This document shows positions 1-12,487 of a stretch of 64,000 bases of DNA, piece by piece (position 1 is the stretch's first letter; the number at the start of each line of letters is the position of its first letter). The notes below the pieces were generated by a model. The model made no database searches and had not been told where the DNA came from. It saw only the letters and a list, made by a program, of their open reading frames with translations. The stretch lies in contig OX467082.1 of NCBI GenBank assembly GCA_950106755.1, positions 4,960,001-5,024,000 on the forward strand. Direction: 5' to 3'. Origin of the DNA: Climacium dendroides (Eukaryota; Streptophyta; Bryopsida; Hypnales; Climaciaceae). A program made the position numbers and the translations under genes.

Positions 1-1884
1 GCCCACACATTCACCAGCAGCTTCGTCTGGGAGGGGATGTCGAACCCAAAGACTTGGCATGCGGAGTGGGATTGGTGGGGGATGAGGAGAGGGATGATGG
101 GGTGCAGGCGAAAAGACTCTTTCACGATGGAATTGAGGTAGGGCAGATTGGGGATGTCGGATTCGAGCACGGGGCGGGAGGTGCCCACTACGGCGTCGAG
201 TTCGGCTTGGGCTTGAGCTTGGATGTGCGGGTTGCGGATTATCTCGGCCATGGTCCATTCGCTGGCCAGCACGGTGGTCTCCATGCCTGCTGCGAAAGCC
301 TCCTGCGGAAGACCAAGAAATTTGTCAGAATGAAGTGGGGTTTAGGAGGCAAAACACTCGACGTGGAGCGATTCTTGGAATTGGAAGACGATGAGGGAAG
401 GGGGGGGGGGGGGAGGAATAGTGGGTGCTTTGAATTTTTCTTCTCTCAACTGTCTAATAAATAGCCTGCGAAATTGAAATTACAGTACGTATCCTCTGGT
501 GGGAGTGCGAGACTGTATGCTCGAAAGCATGAGACAGTTTGTAATTGGAGAGGGCATTCCCATTCTGAGGGTAATCCCACCAATTGTTGTATTTTGTGTT
601 TGGAAATGGGTTCTCAACCGTCTAGATGCAAATACGCGATTGTTGTGCAGAAACTTGACAAATTCAACTGGTGGGGATAGCTCTGACACTGGAGATCATG
701 TGGAGTGGAGATTAGGGCTTAGGGTTTCGGCGTGTTACCCAAACCATGCTGGTCACGGTTTCTTGGGTGATTTCTTGTTGATCCATTGAGTCTAAGAGCA
801 CATCCAGCAAGTCTTTCTCTGCGTCTGTTTCGCTTCGTCGGTGACGACGCTCGGCAATGATTTTGGACAGAAACGACTCCATGTGGCTGCGAAGATTCTT
901 GAACCGTCGGTCGACGCCATTGTGGTCGATCCACTTGAAGGCAGGGATGACATCCCGAGGGTTGGCAATGCCCAAACAAAAACCAATCTCTTCTGTGATT
1001 TCGACGAAGTCTTTGAGCTCCTTCTCCTCTGACTTATTCATCCCACTTCGACCCTTGAATCTTTTGCTGATGATCAGTCGCGTGAGAATGTTGGCAGTCA
1101 TGACCTCCAGGCTCGCCTTCACGTCGACGACCTCATCGGCATTGCCTGGAATGCTGCGCACCATCTGCGCAATCTCATCTGCTCGTACATGCTCCGATTC
1201 TTCGATTCTTCTCCCGCTTGTGAGCTGCAAGTGCAAAATCTTCCGCAGATGGCGCGATGCGGGATGGATGTCCGAGAAGGTCACATCTGGCAGCACGTTA
1301 TCCACGGTTTCCAATCAAGTTTGTGTCACAAGTGTCCTCTTTACAGAAATTAATTACTAGTTTGTACTATGGAGGACCTGGAGGAGGACTCCGGGTGTCT
1401 TCCCTCAATCCCGCTACGTCCAGCCTTGTATCGCAACTAGAGGAGGACCTGGATTGAGGGAAGACACCCTGGACTGGCTGCTAGGTCGTGAATGTTGTCT
1501 AATAAAAAATCTACCAATTAAGGGCGGATCCTCGACTCTACTCCTGTCCCAGTTCAACTGGTAATGAGTTACGTACCTTTGGGGAAGATGACTTGGAACC
1601 CTCGTTGCGGGGGTCGTGAGCAGAAGACAGCATCCAGAGTTTTCAGAAACTCCATTGCTGTTTCAGGCGAACTGGCCACTAAGCACAGCTGTTGCCCCAT
1701 GTAGAAAGACATGAGGGGGCCATACTTCTGAGCCATCCGTGCGAGGGATTCATGTGGACGTTGGCCAAGGAGGTGCAAGGTTCCAATGATAGGAAGTCCC
1801 GTTGGGCCTGGAGGCAAGTTTTTGGGTCTCTTGAAAAGAACTATGAGCAAACAGATTGCAAGCACCGCGACTCCATATTCCTGC
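1..1884 (-). CDS. cytochrome P450, clan-71 (A-type), 3' end outside window
   Basis: Heme-thiolate mono-oxygenase, normally ER-anchored. Three exons are seen: 1577-1884, 739-1286 and 1-302, with donors GTACGT and GTAACA and acceptors at 1287-1288 and 303-304; all junctions keep frame. Exon 1 gives a hydrophobic anchor, the proline hinge LPPGPTGLPIIG and the FCSRPP block. Exon 2 carries the C-helix region and the HVRADEIAQMV stretch. Exon 3 carries the I-helix AAGMETT and the K-helix KESFRLHP (ExxR). The heme-binding Cys lies beyond the left edge. Two oddities: the C-helix Trp of the WRxxR motif is Ser (TCG for TGG), and no in-frame ATG precedes the anchor; exon 1 opens at GTG (1884) with an upstream in-frame TGA. 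The start is therefore unknown, or the copy is damaged. Intron 2 contains a run of 14 G near 400-413. Family certain; subfamily not assignable. Confidence 0.88.
1393..1469. repeat. 19-bp inverted repeat (hairpin) in P450 intron 1
   Basis: GGGTGTCTTCCCTCAATCC at 1393-1411 is perfectly complementary to 1451-1469, with a 39-nt loop. The flanks also share a GGAGGACCTGG-like direct repeat near 1371 and 1443. It lies inside the first intron of the P450. It may be the remnant of a small foldback element; no target-site duplication is clear. Confidence 0.75.
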
Positions 1885-2106
1885 ACAGCAGGACAGGCAT
1901 GTGAGACTGAATTTCTTCACCAGTTCTGAAAGTAAATCAGGAAACTGTGAAAGATTAGAATCAGTTTTCGGCACCTGCTTGTTCATATTACCGAGCTCTT
2001 GAGGTACTTAAGTAATACCACTGACACCATAGCAGAGGCAGGCAGAGCACTACTTTTGCCGAGCAAAGTCCTCCTGGCATGGATGATAAATGGTTCTTCC
2101 ATGCAG

Positions 2107-2137
2107 TTCCCCATTTTATGTGGAATAAAATGGGGAA
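2107..2137. repeat. 13-bp inverted repeat upstream of the P450
   Basis: TTCCCCATTTTAT at 2107-2119 pairs with ATAAAATGGGGAA at 2125-2137 around a 5-nt loop. It sits about 220 bp upstream of P450 exon 1. Its role is unknown. Confidence 0.7.
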
Positions 2138-2184
2138 AAGAATACTCGGAAGAAAAGCACTTGCTCCATTGTCTGGGCATATTG

Positions 2185-2190
2185 CACGTG
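2185..2190. promoter_or_regulatory. G-box CACGTG upstream of the P450
   Basis: A palindromic CACGTG lies about 300 bp upstream of the first P450 exon. G-boxes bind plant bZIP and bHLH factors. A single six-base match occurs by chance, so the functional claim is weak. Confidence 0.25.
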
Positions 2191-2430
2191 CCTCGTACGA
2201 TGCCGAAAGCATGCCTGAATGCATAACGGACTCTATAATTTTTCTTACTGTCTCTTCACTGTGGTAGCCATACTCTTAATAGACTAACGACATTTTTCCA
2301 CATCAGTGTCGTTCTTCCAGTTTTACTAATGTGTGCTAAGACTCTTATTGCCAGAATGCAGTTAATTTTGCTAAGTTTTAAATATCCTTGGGAATTAACT
2401 CTCCCTTGATTCTGATCAACTGATTTTAGC

Positions 2431-3900
2431 TGGTGACGAGGCCCTTGATGACAGGGAGAGAGAAGACTATTTCAGATTCTCAAGATCTTGTTGGAGCAGT
2501 GTGCGAACACCCAGTAGAATCTTTAAATTTTGGGAAAGTCCACCCAAATCTAGGCCGGGAATCTTGTCCCTGGTGTAACTATATACATTCTCCGAGAGGG
2601 ATATCTGGGAAGCAGATCATAGTCCACGATCTTCCAGCCTCTGACTACCGAAGATTTGACTCTTCTCTTCAGCCTACCGGTGCACACTGCACGGACTCAG
2701 GGCCAGTCTTACCCTCCTGGACGTCCAGGCGCTGGAGGGGTCCCGTCCGCTCAGGTTCCCGGGACTGGAGGGTCCAGCAGGTGCCATTAGCGCCCGAAGG
2801 TCCGGCTTGGAGCAACCTGCACCCTCCTAACCTGCAGCCTCCTTCTGACCGGACGATTTACCATGTCTTTACAATTACTGGCTGCTTTCAGCTCCTCGCA
2901 ACTCGGTCGAGCTTGTCCTTCCCTGTAATTAGAGGGGTCAAGGTGAGGGTCCGGCCCCTCCAGCTCTGTAATTTTAAAGTGCGCGGTGTAATTTTGCAGT
3001 GCGCGGAGAGCCTGTAGGTCCGGTCGGACGTCCAGGCTGAACGTTTCCCTTCCCCCACCCGTCCGAAAGAGACTGCCTCTCATTCTATGTATCAACAACG
3101 TTGTTGATACAACTTCCATGAACACCACCACCGGAGGTCTACTTTCTATTGATACTGTCTTTGCGGTGTCTATCTAAATTCTTAGCTTGTGATCACAGGA
3201 CCAAGGCATCTTCCTTGAACATCAAAGTACCGCAGATATATGGAAAGACAACAACAAACCCATTCGATTGGAATGCACAGTACAACTCACGAATTCCTGA
3301 GGTCACCACTGGGTCGGACATTCGAGACCTTCAACATCATCTTACAGCGCACGAAACAGAAGGTAGAACAGCATCAGAAAACACTTACAAAAAATGAACC
3401 GCGAACGTGATCAGCCGCAACTGCCACTGAAACCATGATGCAGCAGCAGCAGCAACAATAACTTCAGAATCCCCAGCCTCTGCAAACTGCGTCAGACGGA
3501 GTCCCGAGTAGTCTAGCCGCAGTTACTGTCGTGCAAGCAGTACGAAGTGAGCGAGCCCTCCCCCATTGTGATGAAGCGATGGAGGTGTGCCACGAGTTGC
3601 GCGATGGGCTTTGTTGACATCGTGGTCAGACTTTTCATTTGTTTTTTACTTCACGTCATCTACATTGCGTCTGCTGTGACTCCGCCCGCCTCTGCTTTTG
3701 GGAATCATTTAGAAATGACTATCAGAAAGACAAATGTGACACGATTCTCTTGAAAGCACTCTTGAACACACGTTCAACTGATTTCCATGGATTGCCATCA
3801 CTAATTGGCCATTTTTTTTATCGTTTCACGCACTAGCAGAAAACATGCTGACAGCCGGACGTTAAACACCCCCCCTCGAGCAAAAGGGGGCTGTCAGCCC
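2431..3900. other. unassigned stretch, less AT-rich than its surroundings
   Basis: No recognisable gene. A 194-codon open frame at 2433-3017 (+) overlaps an opposite-strand frame and shows no family motif, so it is not called. Structures seen: a perfect 22-nt palindrome GTATCAACAACG/TTGTTGATAC centred at 3089-3110; a short CAG/CAA run near 3440-3458; and a 10-bp inverted repeat GCTGACAGCC (3847-3856) with GGCTGTCAGC (3889-3898) enclosing C-rich and G-rich tracts. It could be an old retroelement or gene remnant; nothing decides. Confidence 0.4.
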
Positions 3901-5539
3901 AACTTCTTCAACCTCAACCTCGTGTTTTTGCCTTTATGTTAAATAAAGCTTTAAGAATCAATTTTCTTTTCCTATGTGATCTCTAACATATCTAGTTTGA
4001 ATTTGTGCAGTTACAATTCAAAAAAAATTGATTCAACTTATCAAAATGTTGGCTTTAGTTCAATTTAAAGCAAATCTCAAGAAGTTGAAAACAAGCCTTA
4101 AGCATTTAGGGGTTAAATGTTTTCTTTTGCATCAAATGTTTAACTTAAAATTTCATTCCAAATACTTCTTAATTACCATTCATTCCAAAAGCATGGTTAT
4201 AGTCTTCATCAATATTTTTTTTAAACAAATTCAACCATAGGATTCTTTGGTTAATTTGTCTTTGGTTAACTTGTTCAAGTACATTGTCCTAAGATTATAA
4301 AATGACTTTTACTACCAATTGCAAGTTCAATGTATAAAATTTTAATTTTAAATGTACACTTCACTAGTACTTCTAAAAGGTGAAGGCTTTTGTATTTCAA
4401 CATTTTTAAAAAAGAAATATGTATATACTATAACTTGTTCATGTAGTCAATATGTTCAAAAATCTTTCAAATTTCTTTTCACATATGAAATCTACAAAGT
4501 TGGTCACCCCCAAAATATATGAGGTTATAAGGCCCAACATGTACAACCCCAACAATTTATGGCTTTCCAAAATCTATTATATAATTTTTTAATTTTTTAA
4601 AATGAATTTCTTATGTGATTTTTTTTCCACGATCTAGTGTATTTGAGGCTCATTTCTCAAAATCCTCAACACTACGTGAAGTCAAGATTGCAATAGGATA
4701 GCCTTGCACAAAATCTTGAAAAAATCTGTGGCCAAAGGTAAGAGTCAAGGAAGGAAGGGAGCAAGGGTATTCCATATGCCATCTTTTCATTCATTTCCTT
4801 CTTTAGCTCTAAAGTCTAGGACTGGTATAGATTTCAAACATAAGGATTAAACATAAGAGTGCCAAGTTTGTGGAATTAGGGGGAGAAATCACATTTGAAA
4901 TTCACTTCAAAAAATAGTAGAGTAGATTTTGAAAAGTTGTAAATTGATTATAGTTGTGCATGTTATGTTCTTTAACCTCAATTTTAAATTTGACACATCA
5001 AAAAAAAAAGTGAAAGATTCAAACTACATTAATTAGGGGAAGAATGGGGTTTAGAGAAGGTTGCCTTCTTTTGAGAAACTATTGAACAAAAAATAATTTT
5101 TTTTTTGAACAAAAAATAATTTTTTTTTTGAAAAAAAAATTAAATTTTAAAATTGCAATCTATACTGGTAGATGACTTAGAACATGTCTAGTTTGAATTT
5201 GTATGGTTACAATTTTTTTAAATTGATAAAATTTAACAAAACTTGGGCTTTTTATTTACTTTTGAGCAAACTCTAAGAAGCTCAAAAAAAGCCTTGAGCA
5301 TTTAGAGGTTAGGAGCATCTACACCAATACTCTTCAAGTATGGCCTCAAGAATATGTGACATAGCTTGGCTATACAAGGAATCCTCCATTGGTGGCAATC
5401 CAAAAGTAAAATTTGAAGCGGATTCTTCAAAACTTGTGCGCCAAGTAGCAAGGTCAAGGGCCCCTGCATTTTTTGAGCAAGCATAAGTTCTAACAATTGT
5501 TTTGCAAAAAAAAATTCAATCTCAAATCAAATTAACCAT

Positions 5540-6830
5540 TAAACATTGATGTGGACATTTGGTGTCCAATGGATGACATAGAATCTTTTAGTATAGGATA
5601 GAAATGCAACTATTCATCTTCAAAATTTTGTGTGAAAAGAGAGATCTTCTACAATATTTTGACTTCCAATGAATGCTTTTGGATTTTTTTAGACCAATGA
5701 TTCTCAAGGTATAAAAATGGATGATTTCCACGGTTACCAATCCGTCATTTAAGGGTTAAGATGATTGGGCATATTTGGAGAATAGATAATATAGAACAAT
5801 TCATTATGAGCAAAAGACTCATTTTAGACACCTAGGGAATGATTCATTACAATCTTTAATTTTCAATAAATGAGATTTGGACTACATTTGATTGAGTTAG
5901 TGACCACAATCAATGTCTTAGGTGATAGTAATAGAGTGATTAGTAAGTACAACAAAAACTTTTACCTTTTGAGTGTAAATTCATTGCAGGAAGTGACTTT
6001 TTTAGGCCTTTGGCCATGTTAGAAAATATTGTAACTACTTTAGGTGAAGAAGATGACTAATATTATGGATATACTTTTTGTTGGTTTTGGAATATCTAAT
6101 TAGTTACTCAAAAATTTGTAACAAATTCATACTTTGTAAAAATATAATCGTTGTTTTTCACACTTATCTTTCTATTGATTATTTTTTAAACTCAACAATA
6201 ATATAAGGACAAACTTCTAATTTTGCCTATGGAATTGTTTTTTCTTAGTGATCATTGGAACTCATGGGAAGCTCAAGGTTGCAATTGTAGAATTGAATCA
6301 GAGCCACTTCACAAGAGAAGTAGGAAGACCTCGAAGAGTGCACTTAGTTCTACTACAACAAACCACATGCAAACAAGTAGTTTCTAATAAACTATGATTT
6401 TAACTTCAAACTTTTAGCATTTTTTACTAATGACTATAGGATTCTACTCCCAAAATTTCAAACTCAAATAAAATATGGAATGATTTCTAAAAGAGGTTAA
6501 AAATGCACTAAAATGACATGCTTTCTTAACTCAAATGTTTTTAGAGGTCACATTTAGATGACCATTGCATCAATATTCAACTCAAAATGAGCTTTCAATA
6601 GAGAGTTATTTTTAGGAATTTTTTGTTCATTTTTTAGACAATTTTTTCTTATATAATATAGAGGTGTGAAAGTTATTTTTCAGTTCTACAGTGTATCTTT
6701 TTACTTCAAAAATTTGTAACTAATTATTATTAACAAATAAAAATATCAATAATTCAAAACATAAACTTTCAAAGTAGAAAAATCTATTCATATTTTTCAT
6801 TTCATTTTATTTAAAATTCAAAAAATATAT
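5540..6830 (+). repeat. dispersed repeat family, copy 1
   Basis: Parts of this block recur at about 21545-21760 (GGATGACATAGAATCT plus following text), at 32590-32960 (GACACCTAGGGAATGA through the TATGGATATA region), and inverted at 15840-16150 and 21340-21880 (the AATATT...CCATGTTAG region). Positions 6390-6830 match 52860-53170 in inverted orientation. Copies are diverged and none keeps a long open frame. The repeat type is unknown; it may be a large non-autonomous or decayed element. Confidence 0.6.
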
Positions 6831-8446
6831 AGAGGGTCGAAAATTTTGTTTATATGTAGTTTTTAATGGATACTCTAAGTGCCTCCTTGAGAGGAAGACA
6901 AGTGGCAAATACATTTCTTTATTGTGATTGGTCGCATATGTAAGTGGGATATTATACTAGAGAGACAAGAAAAAAGCACAAAGATGATAAAATAGCTTAT
7001 ATGTCCTACCACTGGCAACAAAATTCTTCCAAAGGCTTTTAGTTGGAAGGTGCTTGTAGTATAGCACTTCTTTCAAAGGCATCATTGTCTCAAATCAAAA
7101 TTGTTTGGATGATGAACATACAACACAACTATTACCCTCAATTTTTGGAACCTTATAAACTTAAACTCTAAGTTGGATAGCCTTCATGTATTTGTGTAGG
7201 ACCAAGTACATGATAGAGTGGCTTCTCTAATGTGAGAGATTTGTGCATAAGAATATACTAATATTATACAACTTGTCAGGAAGACCACCACTTTGTCCAA
7301 CTTCTTGTCACTTTAGTTTTTCATATTAAATTTTATATGTGAACTACTTTATTAATGTTGAGAGGCTCAAAGACCAATTATTTTTCCAATTTCATGTATT
7401 GGTTTATAATTTAAAGTAACTCTGAGATGGAGGAGTATATCCCAAATTAGCCAAGTACGAGGCCAAGTGAGTTGGTCCTCACAATGTTTGAAGGGCTCTA
7501 ATGGTGTGGCCTCGTGGAGGTCACCTAAAGCAACAATAGGGGTTTAGTTTGAAGGGCACACCATTGGCTGTATAAGACATCCATTTCAGCAAGCATTGAT
7601 GCAAATACTATCTAAGACCTACACTTGGTCTAAATTGTCATGTTGTGTCAAAGTTAGACCAAGTGTGTGTCTCAAAGTTTAGTCTACTCATGCATGTTTT
7701 TTTATTGGTGACATACCATTATGACCTTTTACAAATATTGTCAAAAAAAGGTTATTGGGATTATTGTAGTCATTGTCCCTCTAATTAATATACCAACTTG
7801 AACATTGAATATAAAATGTATGCAAATTGAACCAAAACATAATTTATTATAATCTATACATTAAACTAATAGATGTGATTCACTTTTTGTTTGCAATTTT
7901 TTATGTATATTAGATGTAAGACTATGCCTCATTCTTTTAACAAAAATTGATTAGAAATATAATAAAATTGATTTCAAACTTTCATCATGTGCAAAATTTC
8001 TATTATGAATATGATTTTATACAATTGTAGTGTGCTTTCACTCTTTTTTACTTTTATGTTATCAAGAATTTTACACTAAAAGATTGAATGAAACTAATGT
8101 ATGCTACCATATTTGACTCCTAGAATACAAAATATGTACTAAAATATGGCAAGACATACACCATTGGATTAATATTACAACAACTAACATCTTTCATTTG
8201 GATATAGTTTTAACATTTATAACTCAATATGCTAAACTATATAAGAGCATCTACTATGTAAATAACATATTAGCCCTCTTTTTTCCAAAGCTATATTTCC
8301 ACTAGTTTATAATTTATTTCATTGGAAGTCCATGTGTAGGTACTTTGAATAGATGCAAAAAAATCCCTAAAAGTAGACATTAGACAACCAAAATGTATCC
8401 CACCAAAAGCTAGCTAAAGACAAAAAAAATACAAAGAGAAGACTTG

Positions 8447-8517
8447 GCAAATCAAGCAAAATTATACCAATAGTACAAGAAATCAATGTACTATTGGCAT
8501 GATTTTGCTTGATTTGC
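8447..8517. repeat. foldback hairpin, about 31-bp arms
   Basis: GCAAATCAAGCAAAATTATA and the following bases (8447-8477) pair with the complementary arm ending in TTTTGCTTGATTTGC at about 8517, with two mismatches and a loop under 10 nt. Weaker complementarity extends outward through A-rich and T-rich flanks to about 8420-8545. It could be a small MITE or a transcribed hairpin. Confidence 0.65.
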
Positions 8518-10669
8518 AAAGGCTCCTTTATTTTTTGTGTGTTAGATCCTTTTGAAGGAGTTTATTTTAGTCATCCAAAGTCTACAATCCAAATAATATT
8601 TTGTTCATTAAAAGTGATTTTGGATGCACTTCTAATGATAACAATTACAAGTTATAATTATAAACCATGATGTGTTTGGAGGGCCAATATGCTGGTTGCA
8701 TAGTAAATGCTTTAAGCCTACATGTTGATTGCATGACCATTTTGTAACTTCTCACAAATGTAGAATGTGCAATAGTGATCTAAGTTGGAAGTGCCATGTG
8801 TTGTTGAATTGGATCCAATTAATATGAGGAATTTTTTTTTCATTACTATATTAATACCTCAATTCATACACCTTCTATGTCAAATAGTAAAAAATAAAAC
8901 ATGTTGAGGACTACAACCAGGCTTTCCATAACTTTTAGGGTTAATGAATATTTGCATTGTCTAATTGCTAGGAACAATCAAGTTGAACCAAGGTTTTTTT
9001 TTTCATTTTTTAAGAAGTGCAAAAGTGGTGATAAAAAATGTTATAGTGGTGCTCCAATTTTCTACATCCATCTACATATTAGATAGAAAATATCACATTC
9101 ATTAGCACATTGGGAAAAAATCAAAAATTGCAATAGTATTGAGACAACATTGTTGCATTGTTGACCATAATACTTAATAGTCTAATATTGTTTCAAATTA
9201 AAAATTGAAGTATTGTTGCAATTTTAAAGAAGTATTACAATTTTGTTACAAACAATACGCTTTCAATGTTTATATTTATATTTTAATATTAATATTAATA
9301 TTTTATTCAAACTATAGATTGAATTGTTGCAATCTTCATTTCAAAATTGCCTTTGCATTGCTAGTAATATTTTTCAATATTGCAACAATACCGTAACAAA
9401 TCTAAATATACCAAAAGTCTACATTTTAATAGTCCCAAATCTCTACAAGTTGCAAATTGCAAATATTTTCATATGTACAAAAGGGTTGGATTTGTCCATT
9501 TTGAAATATCTTTAGGTAGTGCATTACAAGTAGTTGTAAATGTATAAAAGAATTACATGTTGATGTGTCTAAAACTTGCAAATCTTGAATAGGTCCAAAT
9601 ATACATATGAATTAGATTTCAATATTTTAAAATGTATTATAGTAGTACATAGCAAGCACTTCTAGATGTACAAATCAGTTACAATCTACAATATTATGTA
9701 ATGTTCCTATGGCTAAGATTTCTACACTAAATCCTAACACCTTCAAAAAACTCTATTTCCACCTATTCAGAGTTGAAGGAAACCAAAGTTCTCTAGCTTC
9801 TTCGTGATTGAATCCAAACAATACCGATTTCCTACCAACAAAGTAATAGACCACCAAAGAATATCAAAATTCTAAATTTTAACATACTTGTTTAAAGAGA
9901 CACTATACATCTGAAATCTTGAAGAATGGACTCTCTTCCTAATGAACAATAGACACCCCGCAAAGTTGAGTGAACAAAAATATTATCATAGAAACTACCT
10001 ATGAACTATGTAAATGACTCCCTGTCCACATTGTGTGCCTCTTCTTCTTCATGCTTGGCTAAATTCTAGGAAGATCCTTCCTACAAGCCAAAAGCCACCT
10101 CAAACCCTACAAAATCCACAGCAAAAATCCATCAAGCATAGTAAGATCCCATCCTATCCCATAGCAACCGCCTTTTGTGTCCTTGTGCACTAGAATTGTG
10201 CAAACAAAAGTTTATCAACAAGCAACGAAGTGAGTCAAGTGCTCGCTGCAACGATGCCATCCCTCTGCCCTTGCAACTATGGATTGATTGATATTTTGAA
10301 GAGGCCTACCCATCTCTCTCCCCTGCTTGAGCATTTCTTTTGGTCCCATTAGCTAGGCCCTCACACAAGCAGCACCTTGTGCACCATTGCTATAGTCATC
10401 ATTGCTCTTGCTTGCTCTTGACCCAATGCACATGTCAAGATTTTGCCACAACTACACTAAAATTGGTAAATAGTGTTGGCAACACTAATTGTCAATACTA
10501 ACACTAATTGTGATTTGCAAGGTTAGTGTTAGATGGAAATTAACCCATTCTAACACTATTTTAGTTCTATAGTAAAATTTGGTCATTTCAACATTTGTAC
10601 GAGAATGCATTTAGTGTTAGTTGGGAATAAAATATAGAAGTTGAAATGTTGGAAAAAAAGCAGTATATG

Positions 10670-10890
10670 AAATGCTGAAATAAGCAATGAATTGCTGAAA
10701 TAAGCAATGAATTGCTGAAGTAAGCAATGAATTGCTGAAATAAGCAATGAATTGCTTAAGTAAGCAATGAAATGTTGAATTGTTGAAATAGACAATGAAA
10801 TGTTGAATTGTTGAAATAAATAATGAAATGCTGAATTGCTGAAATAGACAATGAATTGCTGAAATAAACAATGAAATATTGAAATGCTGA
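10670..10890. repeat. 20-bp minisatellite inside the pogo-like element
   Basis: About ten tandem units of the form GAAATAAGCAATGAATTGCT, with variants using GACAATGAAATG. The open frames reading through it on the minus strand are by-products of the repeat and not genes. Confidence 0.85.
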
Positions 10891-11007
10891 AATTTTTATA
10901 GTGTATGTATAAGTTGCTAAATATAGCAACAACAAAAAGCAACATAATAATCCTAGTTGTAGACCAATTTTTTTTTTTAAATATAATAAAAATATCAAAA
11001 AGGATTT

Positions 11008-12487
11008 TTAAATTGCCCTATTGAAATTGGGCAGTTCTTGCCCTTGGAAGTATTGCAAATGTTTTGCAATTATCTCTTGGAGATGTGGAAACAATTGTCT
11101 TACACTCCAAGATCCATCAAGTCCTAATGCTAAGCCACAACGAATCATTACTTTTTTAGCATAGGATATGTTGTCACAATCCACCACTCGATTAACATCT
11201 TCTACACTATCAGCAACCAATTGTAGTATATGTATGTGGATTTTGCAAGGCCTATTATCAAAATAGGTGCCTATAGCAAAAAAAATGAAAATTGAAAATT
11301 AAACGTTTTTTAGGATTTGTCAACTTTCCTGACCATTGTCCATCTACTCGGGGTGCATTTTGCCAAGCATTTTGTTGTATCAACTCAATTTTCTTGGCTT
11401 CCCACCGTCTTGTCCATGCATCTTTGATTTTTGAAATAATGAACGTATCTGTTGGTTGGCAAAGGTGAATAGAACATGGAGGCAAAAATCTGAAAACTAT
11501 GTTTTTGGCAGCTAGAACAACAGCCAATCTAGATGTCACAGTATGATTGCTACAATTATCAAGTCATATGATTTTCATGCAGTGATGAAGATCGGCTTGA
11601 TATGCACGAGGTTCTAAAAAGTATTCGGGGAAGATGGTTTGGTCCATCCAACCTTTAGGACCCGTTCTATAAGAAATCCCCGGAATATTATCAATCAACC
11701 CCCGTATAGGATAGCTCCTATTTTTATTTGAGAAAATGAGCATAGGAGCTTCTATTGTGGCACGACGGCCTTCTGAAATGCAAACCACCATGATCATAGA
11801 CTCCTCACCCGAGACAACTTCAGTGTATTTGACAGTTGTATCTCCCCTAAATCCTAAAGTTCTACCATTGTCAAGGTTGACAATGAAATGCGTTTCATCC
11901 AAGTTTTCCATGAGATTTTCATCAAATTCCCCAAATGAAAATCCCCTTTGCAAACCCCCAAAATGGTAGGCGCTTTCCATTTCGATTTGAAGCTCTTTTT
12001 GAGGGCTACAAGTCAAATGCCCACGTTGGGATAAAAGGACTATGTTGTGGTTATCTGTGATTTTGTTGACCAATAGAATATTGTCTTTGGGATCAACAGA
12101 AAGGGTTGTGAAAATGGACTCAGGAGCTACGAGAATGGAAAGGGTCAATTCACAAAGTAGGTGAGAGAAAAAATTGACACCTACTTTGCGAAGACAGTTG
12201 AATTTTTCAAGCAATAGAGGGTACAAATATTGCACCCATTCGCTCTTCTTTTTGCCTCGACCCAACCTGACTTTTGGAGAAAGGCGCCTCCTTTTGCCCA
12301 AATGACTTCGGGTACAAAAGAGTGGAGTGATGGGACCCGGGAATATCTTCAAGAAATTGGTTGCATTGTTGCCACCATCGGTTGGCTTTAATGAAGTTGG
12401 CGGGGCGTTGGCCACGGAAGTGCTATGGAAATGCTTGAATGACTCGAGCATTGAAGTCCACCAAGCCGGGAATAGCAACATCTTCAA
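11008..12487 (-). pseudogene. pogo-like (DDE_1) transposase, one stop plus a frame change
   Basis: Main frame 11564-12487 carries the first catalytic Asp (NLDETHFIVNLDNG), NKNRSYPIRG and RTGPKGWMD. A single in-frame TGA at about 11564, where Trp would be expected, precedes LDNCSNHTV (second Asp). The same frame then runs through FLPPCSIHLCQPTDTF (third acidic residue) and TRRWEAKK to about 11290. A frame change or short intron leads to 11008-11220, with KVMIRCGLALGLDGSW and QLFPHLQEIIAKH. From memory, this arrangement resembles DDE_1 transposases abundant in oomycetes. The true N-terminus is unclear; upstream frames have stops. Confidence 0.8.

Larger units (their letters stand above)
3901..10454. 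other. AT-rich intergenic DNA with dispersed repeats
   Basis: No gene is supported. The block is strongly AT-rich with homopolymer A and T runs, including a tandem duplication of about 24 bp near 5084-5131. Segments at about 5540-6830 recur elsewhere in the window (see the repeat entries). A foldback lies at 8447-8517. The last 700 bases (about 9700-10450) are less AT-rich, without a recognisable open frame. Confidence 0.6.

Noticed and set aside
857..1360. 167-codon plus-strand frame
   Set aside because: Antisense shadow of P450 exon 2.
2433..3017. 194-codon plus-strand frame and overlapping 114-codon minus frame
   Set aside because: No family motif, no splice context, biased composition; nothing supports a gene.
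10670..10890. CRISPR-like regular repeats
   Set aside because: Units are contiguous without unique spacers, in a eukaryotic transposon.
10583..10945. 120-codon minus frame and two overlapping frames
   Set aside because: Produced by the 20-bp minisatellite, whose unit lacks stops in several frames.
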